Below are positions 35,045-46,142 of a stretch of 64,000 nucleotides of DNA, one piece after another. The notes under the pieces were generated by a model. That model saw only the letters and a list, made by a program, of their open reading frames with translations. It ran no database searches and was not told the origin of the DNA. The stretch spans positions 25,233,016 to 25,297,015 of the forward strand of contig NC_052475.1 of NCBI RefSeq assembly GCF_009730915.1. Direction: 5' to 3'. Both the position numbers and the translations under genes were made by a program. Positions within the stretch are counted from its first letter, which is position 1. Every line of letters starts with the position of its first letter. This stretch comes from Dioscorea cayenensis subsp. rotundata (lineage: Eukaryota; Streptophyta; Magnoliopsida; Dioscoreales; Dioscoreaceae).

Positions 35045-35449
35045 ATGGCAATGGTCGAGCACCAGCAACAACGGCCATCGGTTGCCAAGGTCCTTGCCTT
35101 GATCACGCTCCTGCCAGTGGGCGGGGGACTCCTCGGCCTATCCGGAGTGACGCTGGCTTTCACTGTGCTCGGTCTTGCTGTCGCCACACCACTGTTCCTG
35201 CTGTGTAGCCCAGTGTTGTTGCCGGCGGTGGTGGTGATCTCGCTGGCGGTGATGGGGTTCTTGGCTTCAGGGGCCATGGGGCTGACGGGGTTGTCGTCGC
35301 TGTCGTGGATTTTGGACTGGTTGAAGCGACTGCCAGAACTGATAGAGCAGGCCAAACGCCGCATGGGCGAGGCTGCAGGCCACGCGACTCAGCGCGCGAG
35401 GGAGGTTGGCCAGTCGGCGCAGTCCAAGGTGCAGGAGTCTGGCCGTTGA
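35045..35449 (+). CDS. Oleosin, low-molecular-weight form (134 aa)
   Basis: Oleosins coat lipid droplets, mainly in seeds and pollen. The protein has a short polar N-terminus (residues 1-16), a long hydrophobic hairpin (about 17-88) and an amphipathic C-terminus. The proline knot P-x5-SP-x3-P is present as PLFLLCSPVLLP, the diagnostic signature. At 134 aa, without the extra C-terminal stretch of H-forms, it is an L-form or universal oleosin. The gene is intronless. The start was chosen at the first Met after the TATA box; a second Met lies two codons on. Upstream RY and ABRE motifs suggest seed expression. A minus-strand ORF overlapping it is a shadow. Confidence 0.94.
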   Translation: MAMVEHQQQRPSVAKVLALITLLPVGGGLLGLSGVTLAFTVLGLAVATPLFLLCSPVLLPAVVVISLAVMGFLASGAMGLTGLSSLSWILDWLKRLPELIEQAKRRMGEAAGHATQRAREVGQSAQSKVQESGR

Positions 35450-36022
35450 TCGGAGTAATGGGTTCAACTCTTGGAATAAATATATGAATAAATAAATAAA
35501 TAAATAAATAAAAAAGTTTCCTTTTTGAGGCTTTTAGATGATGTGAGATTTCTTGGAATGTGAATGGTGATTTTGTTTTTAATTAACTCAAGTTGCAGAA
35601 AAGAAAAGCGAAACAAAGAATGATGAATGGTTCGTAAATTAAGTACAAGGAAAAAAACAAAGCAAAATAAAGAATGATGAATTGCAAAACCAAGTGTAAC
35701 GAATGAATCAAATATCTCCCACCATTCACACAATACACAACATTGGAAAAAGAAAACACCATACAATAACTGAGATGAACCCCTAGTCATGATCCTGTGA
35801 GGAAATATTCTCAAAAAAGTATATTTTTATGAGCACTACTAAGTCCATATATATAAAAATGAGGGTACAACACGAGATTTAGAAAGAGAGCGTGAAACAC
35901 TAGATTGGACAAGCTTCTCACTGCACATGCTATGAAAATGAGTTTCCCTAAATCAGGCATAACTCCTTGCGTAATGTAATATCCATTTGCAGACGTTTTG
36001 GCTATAGCAAGAATTGTTTGTG
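35450..36022. other. Oleosin and AP-1 mu convergent 3' regions
   Basis: A short (AATA)n run lies at about 35485-35512. No gene is visible between the two convergent stop codons. Confidence 0.45.
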
Positions 36023-39000
36023 CTAAATGAGTCTCAACTCATATTCTCCAGCCATGGTTATATATCTCACCCATGGAAGAGCCTGATATCCGCTTTTCTC
36101 AATGATTTTCAAATACCGTACCTACATGATGATAATGTTTCAGTTAGAATGGAGAATGGAACAGGCTTAGACAAGAAGAACATCCAGAGTAATGATGTGA
36201 TCTTTTATTAAAAAGCATGCAGAATACCTGGATTCCAGACACAGTGAAGTATGGTATCTCAAATTTAACACGGATTGGTGCTTTCTTCTCTGGCATGGCT
36301 TCTTCTGCTGTAATACTGGGAAGGCTGAATTCAGCTCTCAACATATATTCCTAAAATTCAATTTTGCAAACATGCTGAAAACATGAGAAATCACATACTT
36401 CGCCAGACAAATGGGTTTCTAATTAAGATCATAGAACAACAGCATAGGATTGTTGATCACATATATTAAGAAAAGCTTGAGAGTATACCTTGCCCCCAGG
36501 GAAAAGATTTAATTTTCCAAACTAAAGCATCATTCTCAGGTGCATATGCAGCAGATCCCATGGAGGTGCGCACATTAGGATTGGTAGCATCTGCAGGTAC
36601 AGGGAGCTCAATTTCAACATTTGTTGCAGTGCTGCAATGCAAAAGAATGATAAATAAGAGTCCACCACTGAAAAAATTTCATAGAAGTAGAATGAGAAGG
36701 CAACACACAACCGACAGTACCTCCTCTCTTTAAACTGGCTTCTCGCTTTGACCATTATCTCTATGCGACTTCTTGAATGCCTCTCAACTTGAGCTTCCAC
36801 CCAGATGAGGGGTTTAACCTAAGTAATCAGTATTGTTATATGATAAAAGTTACAATCTTTAGTGGTGATAAAGAATAAATTGCATTGTGGGAAAGAAACC
36901 TGTGTGCTGAGTCGGTAAGTCATCAGATCAAATGATCCATCAGGTGGGATGAAAGATATAGTCCGGTCATTTTCAAAACGAGCCAATCGCACACACCTTA
37001 AGGAAAAAAATGAACAATCATAATTTGTTGCACTAAGAGTAGGCTTACACATTTAACTAAGTACAATTTCTTGAGACTATCACATGAAAATATGATTGAC
37101 TGCATGGACAAGAGAACATACTGATGAAATTTGATATCGTCAAGATCTATTGCTTTCCCCTTTGTTGATCGACCTTGAGCCTCCAAAAGCACCCGGTCAT
37201 TTAGCCCAAGCTTACACTCAGGCATCCCACTGCATCAAAAACCTATAATATCAGCTAAAATTGCATGACCTTGTTACGAAACTGCACCGCAGTCTGGGGG
37301 AACCATTTTTGATGTTGGCTCATATGCACTCAACAGGACAAAGGCACTGTAGATATCCCTATTACTAATCAAGACATGAATAACAAATTAAAAGTAACAA
37401 AGTAAATGAAAAGAATCAAGGGCACCGCCTCACTCATATGGGCATACTTTAGTAGACTGAGCAAGAACTAGAAACCAGTAGTAACAATGATGCTGAAGAG
37501 TGCTTGCATTCATAAAAGAACAGTAAAGAAAAAAAACTTAACTGTGTGATTATCCTGAAAATTCTTAAAACAGTCGGATATTTATAATCAGGAGAATGTA
37601 AAACATTAGAGGATATGTAGTTGCACATTTTCAGGGTGAGTGAACATGACTTTTATCTTGATCAATTCTAGGATCTTCCATCTTAAGTCAAAAACTCAAT
37701 ATCCAAAACTTATGTAGGATCTTAAGCTCATCCATTCAAGATCCCTCACACTGCTCAATTGTAAGGCTATCAATATAGTGGGTACAATAGCTTTCTAGAA
37801 AATAGAAGTTCATACAATGCAAACACAATCACAAGCAGGGTGTCCCACTTTACTTAAAATCTAGCATGCTAATTGTTGCCTGGCTGCCTAGGAATTCGAT
37901 AGACTTCCATGGAAAATTTATACAATTTGTAGAGGCAATTCCTTCTTTCATGCTGGACTAATTCATTTTTCCAACTTTATTTGGATAATGAAGAGAAAGG
38001 CCTAGCTTTGTTCATTACATAAGACCATAAGAGGTGGTCTTTCTCTAGCCTGCCATACAAGGTAACTTAATGCAAAACTACCATCATGATAAGAGAAAGA
38101 CTCATATTGAAAAAGACAATCAGCACATAGTTAGCATTTTCAGAGAACTGAAAAGCGAACAAAAACCCATAAAGTTTGGAATATTTATCAGTAATGATCA
38201 TGCATCTTCTACACCTTCGATTAATGTCAATAGAATGGACAGTAAAACAATGGCCAACCTTAAATATGTCCTCATTTTCAATGCTCCAACAACATCTGAT
38301 CGGATGATCTGGCCATTGCTGTTCACAAGTATATTAACACTCTCCACAACATCCAAGAAGACCTGCAAACATATTAAAGAAGTGGTGCTTCTTCACATAC
38401 GATCACCATCCCATTCTGTGAGCAGAAAACTATATTCAAACTAGTTAAGGAATAGCCTACTTCATTTTTCTTGTACCGAATTCCTTCACTGCGCCAAGAC
38501 ACGGCATTTGTCACTGCCATTGGTGGCCTTTGCATTACTTCCATCCTGTATGCATCCGTCTTGATAAACTCACTTAAAATTTTCGCCTCAGTATATTGAG
38601 GATAACCAAAGTCCATCATCTCATCTAGTAACTCATACTGCCCAAAGCCCAAAAGGCAAACACATATACACAGACAAGAAATGGAGAACATTTGAATTCA
38701 TTTAAAAATCTTATCATGCATCAACATAAAATTTATGATTTTTCGTACCACAACCACGAAATTATCCCTCAGTGATTCCTCTTCTAATTCTTCGAAATAA
38801 TGTTTGAAAACCTGCACCACCAGAGCTTCAATGAATCAATAAAGTAACAAACCTAACAACAAAATCAACTAACATCTAATGATCAAAATCCAATTTTTAG
38901 CATTCAAATCATGAAATCAAATAAACAGGGAAGCTCACATCAACAACACGATGGAGAAAGAGAAGGATGCTGGCGGCGTTGCAGTTCTGCCGTGCCGCCG

Positions 39001-39307
39001 TCATCAAGAAGACGTTATTGTGCTGTATGAACATGTAGGTCACACCATTATCATACACCACGGGATCGTGCGAATCCGGATCCCCCTAAACATAGATCCC
39101 AATAACGAAAATCTCAGAGATCTATTAGAAACTCCATAGAAAATCACCAGATTTAGCAACTTAAACTGAGAGAAATACCTCCTTCTCGATGAGCTTGGTG
39201 AAGAAGCGCTCAGCCTGGACGGCAGAGACGTCGCCCCGGTAGTCCCGCCATACGAGAACCCGGCCCTTAATGTCGAGGAGAAACAGCGCCGAGACGGCGC
39301 CCGCCAT
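36023..39307 (-). CDS. AP1M: AP-1 complex medium (mu) subunit, 11 exons, one +1 frameshift
   Basis: The mu subunit of clathrin adaptor AP-1 recognises tyrosine-based sorting signals at the trans-Golgi/early endosome. Exons on the minus strand are 39179-39307, 38939-39085, 38749-38811, 38461-38637, 38259-38362, 37122-37229, 36900-36996, 36721-36818, 36489-36631, 36228-36350 and 36023-36121. The N-terminal longin-like part begins MAGAVSALFLLDIKGRVLVWRD. The mu-homology domain runs from about residue 165 and ends with the highly conserved YITMAGEYELRLI. The exon total is one base over a multiple of three. The surplus falls in the exon at 36489-36631, where a run of four T (minus strand; A at 36502-36505) shifts the expected KSFPGGKE to KSFPWGQ. 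Without it the protein is 428 aa, the normal length for plant AP1M. Confidence 0.93.
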
Positions 39308-40168
39308 CGGAATCGGGCAGGATATCAGATCTAAATGACAGATCTGGAATTCATCAAGGCCATGATCACCATTCCTGAGATCTCTCGTGCTCTATAGAGA
39401 ATTCTCTTCCTCCCCTTGGATCGATCGAGAGAGAGAGAGAGAAGGTCGTGATCTCGGAGCCTGTTTCCCTGAAAGACGTGAGAGTGAGAGGTAGAGGGAT
39501 CGGGGCGATGGGGCAATGAAATGGATTCGGATTCGGATTACAAGATGTTATCGGGTTTCAACTCAAAGTAAATGATATAATTAAATATATGCATTTTAAT
39601 CTTGGTCACTTTTAGAAACTGTGCACTATCCACCGGTAACTCGAGACCTCTTATATTATAATTTATTTTTTTAATTCACGATGAAGTTCTGTGTAAAAAA
39701 TACTCTTATTTTCTTGTCTAGAGTTGCATAACACGGGTTTATCCCTATAAAATTAGTCAAATTATTTAACTTGTGGACTTTTCATAGTCTGTTTGTTTTT
39801 TTAGATTTATTATTTGTGAATTCAAAAAAAAACTTTTATTGATTGAATATGGTAAATTTATTCAATTGCTAGCAAAATAAAAATATATGATCTAAAATAA
39901 TTTTATTGAGAGTATATGATACAAGAGACCAATATGAAGGTAAGTATTATTTCTGTAATAGTCTGCTCTTGTTTTAACTGTTAATTGTTTTGTTTTTACT
40001 TTTTATAGTTCAATATTGCTTTTGCTTCTAATAAATTATGATTTATGTAATTTTATTAAAAAAATTTATAGGGATGGTTATCAACTACCCCTATTGTAAT
40101 GGTGGTAGTTTTTTTTATGACGATGTATCTTTATAAATATGCTTCAATTATACACTGACTGCCCATTG
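39308..40168. other. AP1M promoter and spacer
   Basis: A GA tract lies at about 39425-39443 in the probable AP1M leader. The rest is AT-rich without a credible gene. Confidence 0.4.
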
Positions 40169-41227
40169 TCACTCAAATCCCTGATTACTTGAGAAGCCCA
40201 TGCTTGCTATCTTCTCCACAAGGTCATCATCATCATCATCATCATCTATGCAAATGAAGTTCCCAGATGCACTTCTGAAGTTAGACCCAGTTGTTGGCGC
40301 TTCAGATACTAATTTGGTTGTTAGTAAGTGTGGGTGTTGGCTTCCACTCATTGATGCAGAAGATGCAGAGTAGTTGTAGAGTGAAGGTGAACCAATAAAA
40401 GAGAAGGCACATGGTCATATTTAGGAGTAGAACAAAGGTTCCCAGATCCTGCAGTGATCATGGGGGAGTCAAAAGTGTTGTGCAGTCTCATGTCCAGCAA
40501 TTTCAAAAAGATCTGCCTAATATGGCTGTTCAGTTTCATGTTTATTGAGCAAAGCTCTGCATATCATCTTGTACCTGCAAGGATACAAGTACATTAGCAT
40601 CATAAGTTTACAGTTTAAAGTTCATTGGTAGTTCCATTATTCATGAGAGATGATAGCAAGCAAACAGGGTAAATGAAATGAAATAAGAAGGATGACCAAT
40701 TAATACAAATTACAAATATCACAAAATATATGCTTTTTGTAATATATTATGTACTACTAAAGAATGATTGATTTAATCAAAAAAAAAAAAAGAATGATTG
40801 TTATGATCAGCAAGATTGTGTTGAAAACCAATCCCTTGATAATATTTTCAAAAACAAAGTGAAGAAATTCAATTTTATAAGCATCAAATGGAGCAGAAAA
40901 TGAGTGCCATATGAAGATACAATGATCATTAAACATAGGCAATATGTAGCAGAGACAGAGACAAAGACATACTAATGTAAATGGTTTCTGCAGTTGAGTT
41001 AGCTTTCCAACAAAGTTGCTTTTGTTATTGGCAACTGAAACCTTCAATTCATTCATGGAGCTTTCAAGGTGGTAAGTTCGAGTCTCCAAATGAGATATTC
41101 TTGAACTTACACCTTCCAAAGCATGTAACACATTATCAGTATACTTCTTGATGATAAGATCAATTTTAGCCACTGAAAGCACGTCACATGCAGCATTCTG
41201 GGGCTCTACAATATCAGGATGCTGCAT
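40169..41227 (-). pseudogene. Remnants of a DUF1421-family (UBA-like) gene
   Basis: Two conserved pieces of the plant DUF1421 family are visible. The piece at about 40975-41227 encodes the coiled-coil part (IIKKYTDNVLHALEGVSSR, then ISHLETRTYHLESSMNELKVS), flanked by a plausible acceptor and donor. The piece at 40169-40370 encodes the end of the Pro/Ser-rich region (HPHLLTTKLVSEAPTTGSN), an Asp run from a (GAT)n expansion, then the start of the UBA-like domain LVEKIASMGFSSNQ. That domain is cut short after three more residues (GFE). The middle Pro/Gln-rich region, normally hundreds of residues long, is missing or out of frame at 40350-40560. A further fragment may lie at 41780-41930. I read this as a decayed gene; a fast-evolving short gene is the alternative. 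Confidence 0.55.
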
Positions 41228-42471
41228 TTTATTTTTATTTTTATTTTTTTACCAAGAAAAGAAGTAAGGTCAGTACAAAATAGTTGCATGAATTGAATGA
41301 AGAAACAGTGTCATACGTCTAATTGGGCAATTATAGTTGTCAAGTTTTTAGATTGAAGAACATCTCACATCAATGATGTTATACAATGGTTGCATGAATT
41401 AGATGACGAAACAATGTGATTGGTCTGATCTCTAGTAATGTTAAATTTTATGCCAAAAAGTTCATGATATATATATTTTTTTAATTAATGTGGACAATTC
41501 ACAGTCTTCGATCATTGGTTTTGAATTCTTAACCAGTCACTTGGGAAGGAATTTTTTATCCAATAGCTGTTACTTGTATAACAGCCAAAAAAAAAAAAAG
41601 AAATGAGGCCAAGAATCACACTTAATGTTTTTTTTAAAAAAATTATAAAAGAACTTCTAAACACAAATTTAAACGTTGATTTTCATGAGCCAATAAAAAA
41701 GAACTCAAAGAACAAGACTAATTATAGAACAAATTTCTTCTTTCTAATAAGAAATCAAAGGTGAACAAATGCAAATAGATTATACATTGAGAATCTTGGT
41801 TTCAGAAGCAGATGAGAATGGGTGAGGTCCAATGAGGACACTATTGTCCATGCGCATCATTGGTGGCATGATCCCACTTTCATGAATTTGATCCGTTTGC
41901 TCACTGTTGGCTTTGATCACCAGCTAAAGTATGTCACAACTTAATACAGCTGAATTTATTCGCAATAACCTCATTGCCAAAAAAATAAATAATAAAATAA
42001 AATAAATTATGCACAATAACCACATTGCATAACAAGGAAGAAAAATACTTACCACTTGGCATGATGTCTCAGCCAATGCTTAGCAAATGCAAAACATTAA
42101 CATAATATATAATGGAGTATAGCTTTGAAATCTTTATCCAAAATATTATCAACTTAAAGATTTACTTTGAGTTTAATTGATAAAAATATGGATAGCTAGA
42201 ATTAATTTTTAAATTTTTAAATTAAATTAATATTATAATAAAAAATTAATTTAAATTCTAAAATAAAGGAGTATAGTATAAGATGGTATGTTACAGTCGA
42301 CGGTTGAGATTTAGTTATTCCAATGGCTCTGAAGGGCTGAGATGAAGGGAATATAGTTAGTTATAATTAATTTCAGAAAAGTGAGGGACTAGAAAAGCAA
42401 TTTGGAGCTTTTTATACGGGCGGTGATGGAGGAGGAGGAGGAGGAGGAGGGGGCAGAGGAGAGGCGGAGCT
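41228..42471. other. Spacer between the DUF1421 remnant and the OCRE/G-patch gene
   Basis: AT-rich, with A runs and an imperfect AT-rich inverted repeat at about 42198-42266 (arms start TAGAATTAA and end AATTCTA). No clear gene. A GGA repeat lies in the leader at 42428-42450. Confidence 0.35.
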
Positions 42472-45400
42472 ATGGAGGGATTCATGGCGGAGAAGGCTTC
42501 GGTCAGTGACTGTGCATTCGTATGGGACGAAGACTCCAAGCTCTACTTCCATGCCAGGTTTGGATTTGCATTTTAATCTTGCGTTTCAATTCCATATGTT
42601 TCTCTGATGTTCACTCTTGACGACCTTGCAATTCAATCTTTTTTGCTTTCGATTTTTGCTTTGTTTCATGTTAGCGCCTTGGATTTATGCATGTAAATCC
42701 AATGTTTAGGGTTCGCGATGGATGTACATGTAGTTCTAGCGGTTTGGAAAGGATACCTAGACTGTGTCAATGGCTATGAATGTGATGATTATGCTTGATT
42801 GAAAAATCTTTGCTTGTTGGACACTAAAATCAATGAAATCCATGAACAATTAGTAGCGAGTGAACATGTAAGGTGTTTTCTTGTGACAAACTGCTATTTG
42901 TTATCTGTCTCAGTGTTGAGTATTGACGCAAAATCCTAACTTTTATGTTACATTTATCTTTGTGTTTCAGCTTTTGATCTGTATATTTATGTATGCTTGA
43001 TCTTGGCTTTTCTCCGCATGTAGCAGCAGTGGGTTTTATCATGACCCTAGTGGTGGATGGTACTATAGCAGCAGAGATGGATTGTATTACACGTTTGAGG
43101 ATGGAGCTTATGTTTTATTGCAAAGCAACAAGGACAAGGTAATGAGGAAGCTTTCCTCTTTAGGGATTTTTTTGAATGGTCCTTTTAGTTGTTCAGTGTT
43201 GTTACAGTTTTTTCATTACAATTTGAACCTTTTATTGGCAATGATCCAGGAAGAAGAATCTGATGTTCATCAGAGCTCAAACTATATTTCTAATGAACAT
43301 GAACATGTCCAAGACCAGCAATGTATGTTTACTAGACTGTTGATGTTTGCCTAGGAATGCACCCATTCTAATGAAAGTTTGGCATCTCTCTTCTTTGGGG
43401 ATTGTTTTCACTAATTAATTTAGTTTCACGTGTCAAATAATTTATGGTAAACAGTGAACAGGCTTCGCATCATAGAACATTATTATCAATTAATAATATG
43501 TAAGCATAATTTTTTCGCCTTTGGGTCATAGGGTTAAAGTAAACGTACGACCTTCTGAAAAGTTTAATTGATTATGATATATTTTCTTATCTCTTGAAGT
43601 AGGTGTAATGGAGCAAGATACTGCTGATGGGTCTCTAAATCAGCGTCCGCCATCAGAATGGTCTGCTATATGAGAACACTGATGTATCAATGAATAAATC
43701 ATTTCAGTTGATCTAATTTTCACCTACTTTTTACTTTGCAGGTTGGAAGAGACACTTATTGATCTTTACTTAGGAGGTTATTCGAAGTCAGAAGATTATG
43801 GGAACACCTCAAGTTTATATCCAAATAGTAAGAAAAATTGATCAACTTATCCACTGTAACTCTTAATTGTATGCAGAATACTTAGGGAAATTATACCTAA
43901 GGCTTAACTTATTTCATTTAGTTTCTATTATCATCAGAAGAGAAAGCTAATTCTTCAAGCGAATTAGAACCTGATCAAGTAAATATAGCAAAATCAACTG
44001 ACTGCAAATGGGACATGGCATTACAACAAGGTGATGAAACTGTACAAAAACCTGAAGATATTCAAGATGAATCTGAACTGAGTGATGTGATTGCAGGAGA
44101 AGGTGATATCTTGTATCTTCTACTGTGATTAATAAATTATGTTTGATTTGATATTCATCATAGTTTCCCGGAGTTCATGTGGATATTCTTATTAAATGCA
44201 TTTTTGGTCCTTGAAGTATACTCATATGTTCATTTTGGTCCCTGAAAACAAATAAATGTGCCGTCTGGTTCATGGATTTAAGAAAATGAATAATGGCCAA
44301 AAGTGTTCTCTGTTTTCATAGTTTGGAGAATGTCTCTAAACTCTTCTTCTTAATTACCAATCTGAACATTTCTAGGCCATCATCCAGTCAAGAGGTTTTT
44401 TCATATTGAAGTAGTTGATTTATGTGTGAATATACATCAGTTACATGAGACAAATTGTGAACAACATAATTTACGCTTTATTTCTAACACAGGTTCTTTT
44501 GGGGATGAAGAAAATTGGTTGGCTCAATACGGTCAAGTTGTACAATCAGAGCATGAGGTATTGCCATCTTTCCCCACTGTTGAACTATGGGACTGGGAGA
44601 TGCTTCAAGAAACTACAAGGAAGAAACAACGGATATGTAGATTGACTGGAAGGCTAGTTAAGCCCACCAGTAAGCTGCATCCTTCCATGCCAGCTGGTGG
44701 TGGCCTTCTAAAAACTGCTGCCATCTGTGAAGTCCATCTTGATTTTGTTCGAGTTAAATCAGGTATCTATACCTTTACCATTGATCATGGTTCTCTACTA
44801 CTACTATTATGCTTTTACCACTAGACTGTGAGTGCCATGTTGGATTTTGTTTGTGTTTAATTAGCCACTGTCTCTCTCTTTTGTCAGGGAAGGTGTACAG
44901 GCTGAGGAGACCCGGCACAAAATACTTATCGTCTTTATCAACATATGATTCTTCTAACCCTACGAAAGATTGGGGCTTTCCTGATTTAGATATTGGCAAG
45001 TACAAGAGTCCATCCAGTGGTATTATTGAAGCATATGGATCTGATGTTTCAAATGTGTATACTAGTGACGAATCTTCTGCATCCATTCATCCGCATTCTG
45101 CTGCCATGTGTGGCCAGGTGATCTGAGATTGCCTTTGCTAATTTGTTCACATGGCTTCATGCTAACATTTTTCCCCGGTTTTTGCAGAAGAGTGGCACCT
45201 TTTACAGGGATAGAGCTGCTGAGAGGAGAAGACTGCATGCTGGTTTTGGCATAGGTCTTGGAGAGAAGAGCGTCATGTCCAATAGAAGATTTTCAGAAGC
45301 TGGATCATCCTCAGAATTTCCTGATGATGCTGATGCTGATGCTGATGCTGATGCTGTAGAATCAAACACTCCATTTGGGGAAGGAAGCTACGCAAGAAGG

Positions 45401-45646
45401 ATCCTAGAGAGCATGGGCTGGAAAGAAGTAAGTCCTGGGTTTTTGACAGACATTTAATCTTCCTGTCATAAGTTATCAGGCATATACTCTGATCTATCTT
45501 AAACCATGCCTCTTTTGTATAAATTTGTACTCAAACAGGGAGAAGCATTAGGCAGCAGCACTAAGGGTATCATAGAACCCATACAAGCTATTGGCAACAG
45601 AGGCTTTGCAGGGCTGGGGTGGAGTCACACTCATCGGGCAAACTGA
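42472..45646 (+). CDS. OCRE and G-patch domain protein, AGGF1-like (476 aa)
   Basis: Ten exons (42472-42557, 43024-43138, 43250-43322, 43603-43660, 43742-43827, 43938-44102, 44493-44762, 44888-45117, 45188-45427, 45539-45646) give an unbroken 476-aa frame. The N-terminus is an OCRE domain of aromatic octamers (FVWDEDSKLYFH, FYHDPSGGWYY, DGLYYTFEDG). The C-terminus is a G-patch (GEGSYARRILESMGWKEGEA, ending NRGFAGLGW). The OCRE plus G-patch pairing is typical of RNA-processing proteins and of human AGGF1. A central region contains a conserved-looking block (WEMLQETTRKKQRICRLTGR). An Asp-Ala repeat (DADADADADA) precedes the G-patch. A splicing role is inferred from the domains. An overlapping upstream ORF starts at 42426 in another frame. 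The gene is tail-to-tail with FIP37, 496 bases between stop codons. Confidence 0.85.
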
Positions 45647-46142
45647 ACCATTTCAATTGAACATTCATTAAGAAGAGCGGCAATTCCATACATAATACCA
45701 AAGGATGGCCATGGCATCTATTCCAACACTGAAACCCTGCCTATAGCGTTAGCTATATTGTAAAACCATCCTTTTGTTAAGCAATAACATGGCTACCGGT
45801 TTGTACTAAGACCACTAAGACCATTGCCTATTACACCAGCACCTGCTTACTTTACTCTCATCCACCATGTAGTCAACAATGTCAGTGCCGATTTGAATAA
45901 AATTTTACAAAGCTGCTTTTTTAAAATAGAACCAAATGAGAGAAACAATTGGTTTAACTCAAAATTGAAGCGATGAGAATAGTTCATTCATCACAGTTGC
46001 CGCACAAAACAATGCAAAATGTTTGCCGCGTAAACAAACTGGACTTGAATGCTCATTTTCTTAATATGATGCCTAAGAAAAGCAATGTTTGTGAGGGTGC
46101 GTTAGAATGAAGGTCAGATTGAAAGAGAGACGAAAACAGCCC

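Noticed and set aside
35008-35364. 118-aa minus-strand ORF over the oleosin
   Set aside because: Mirror frame of the GC-rich oleosin coding sequence.
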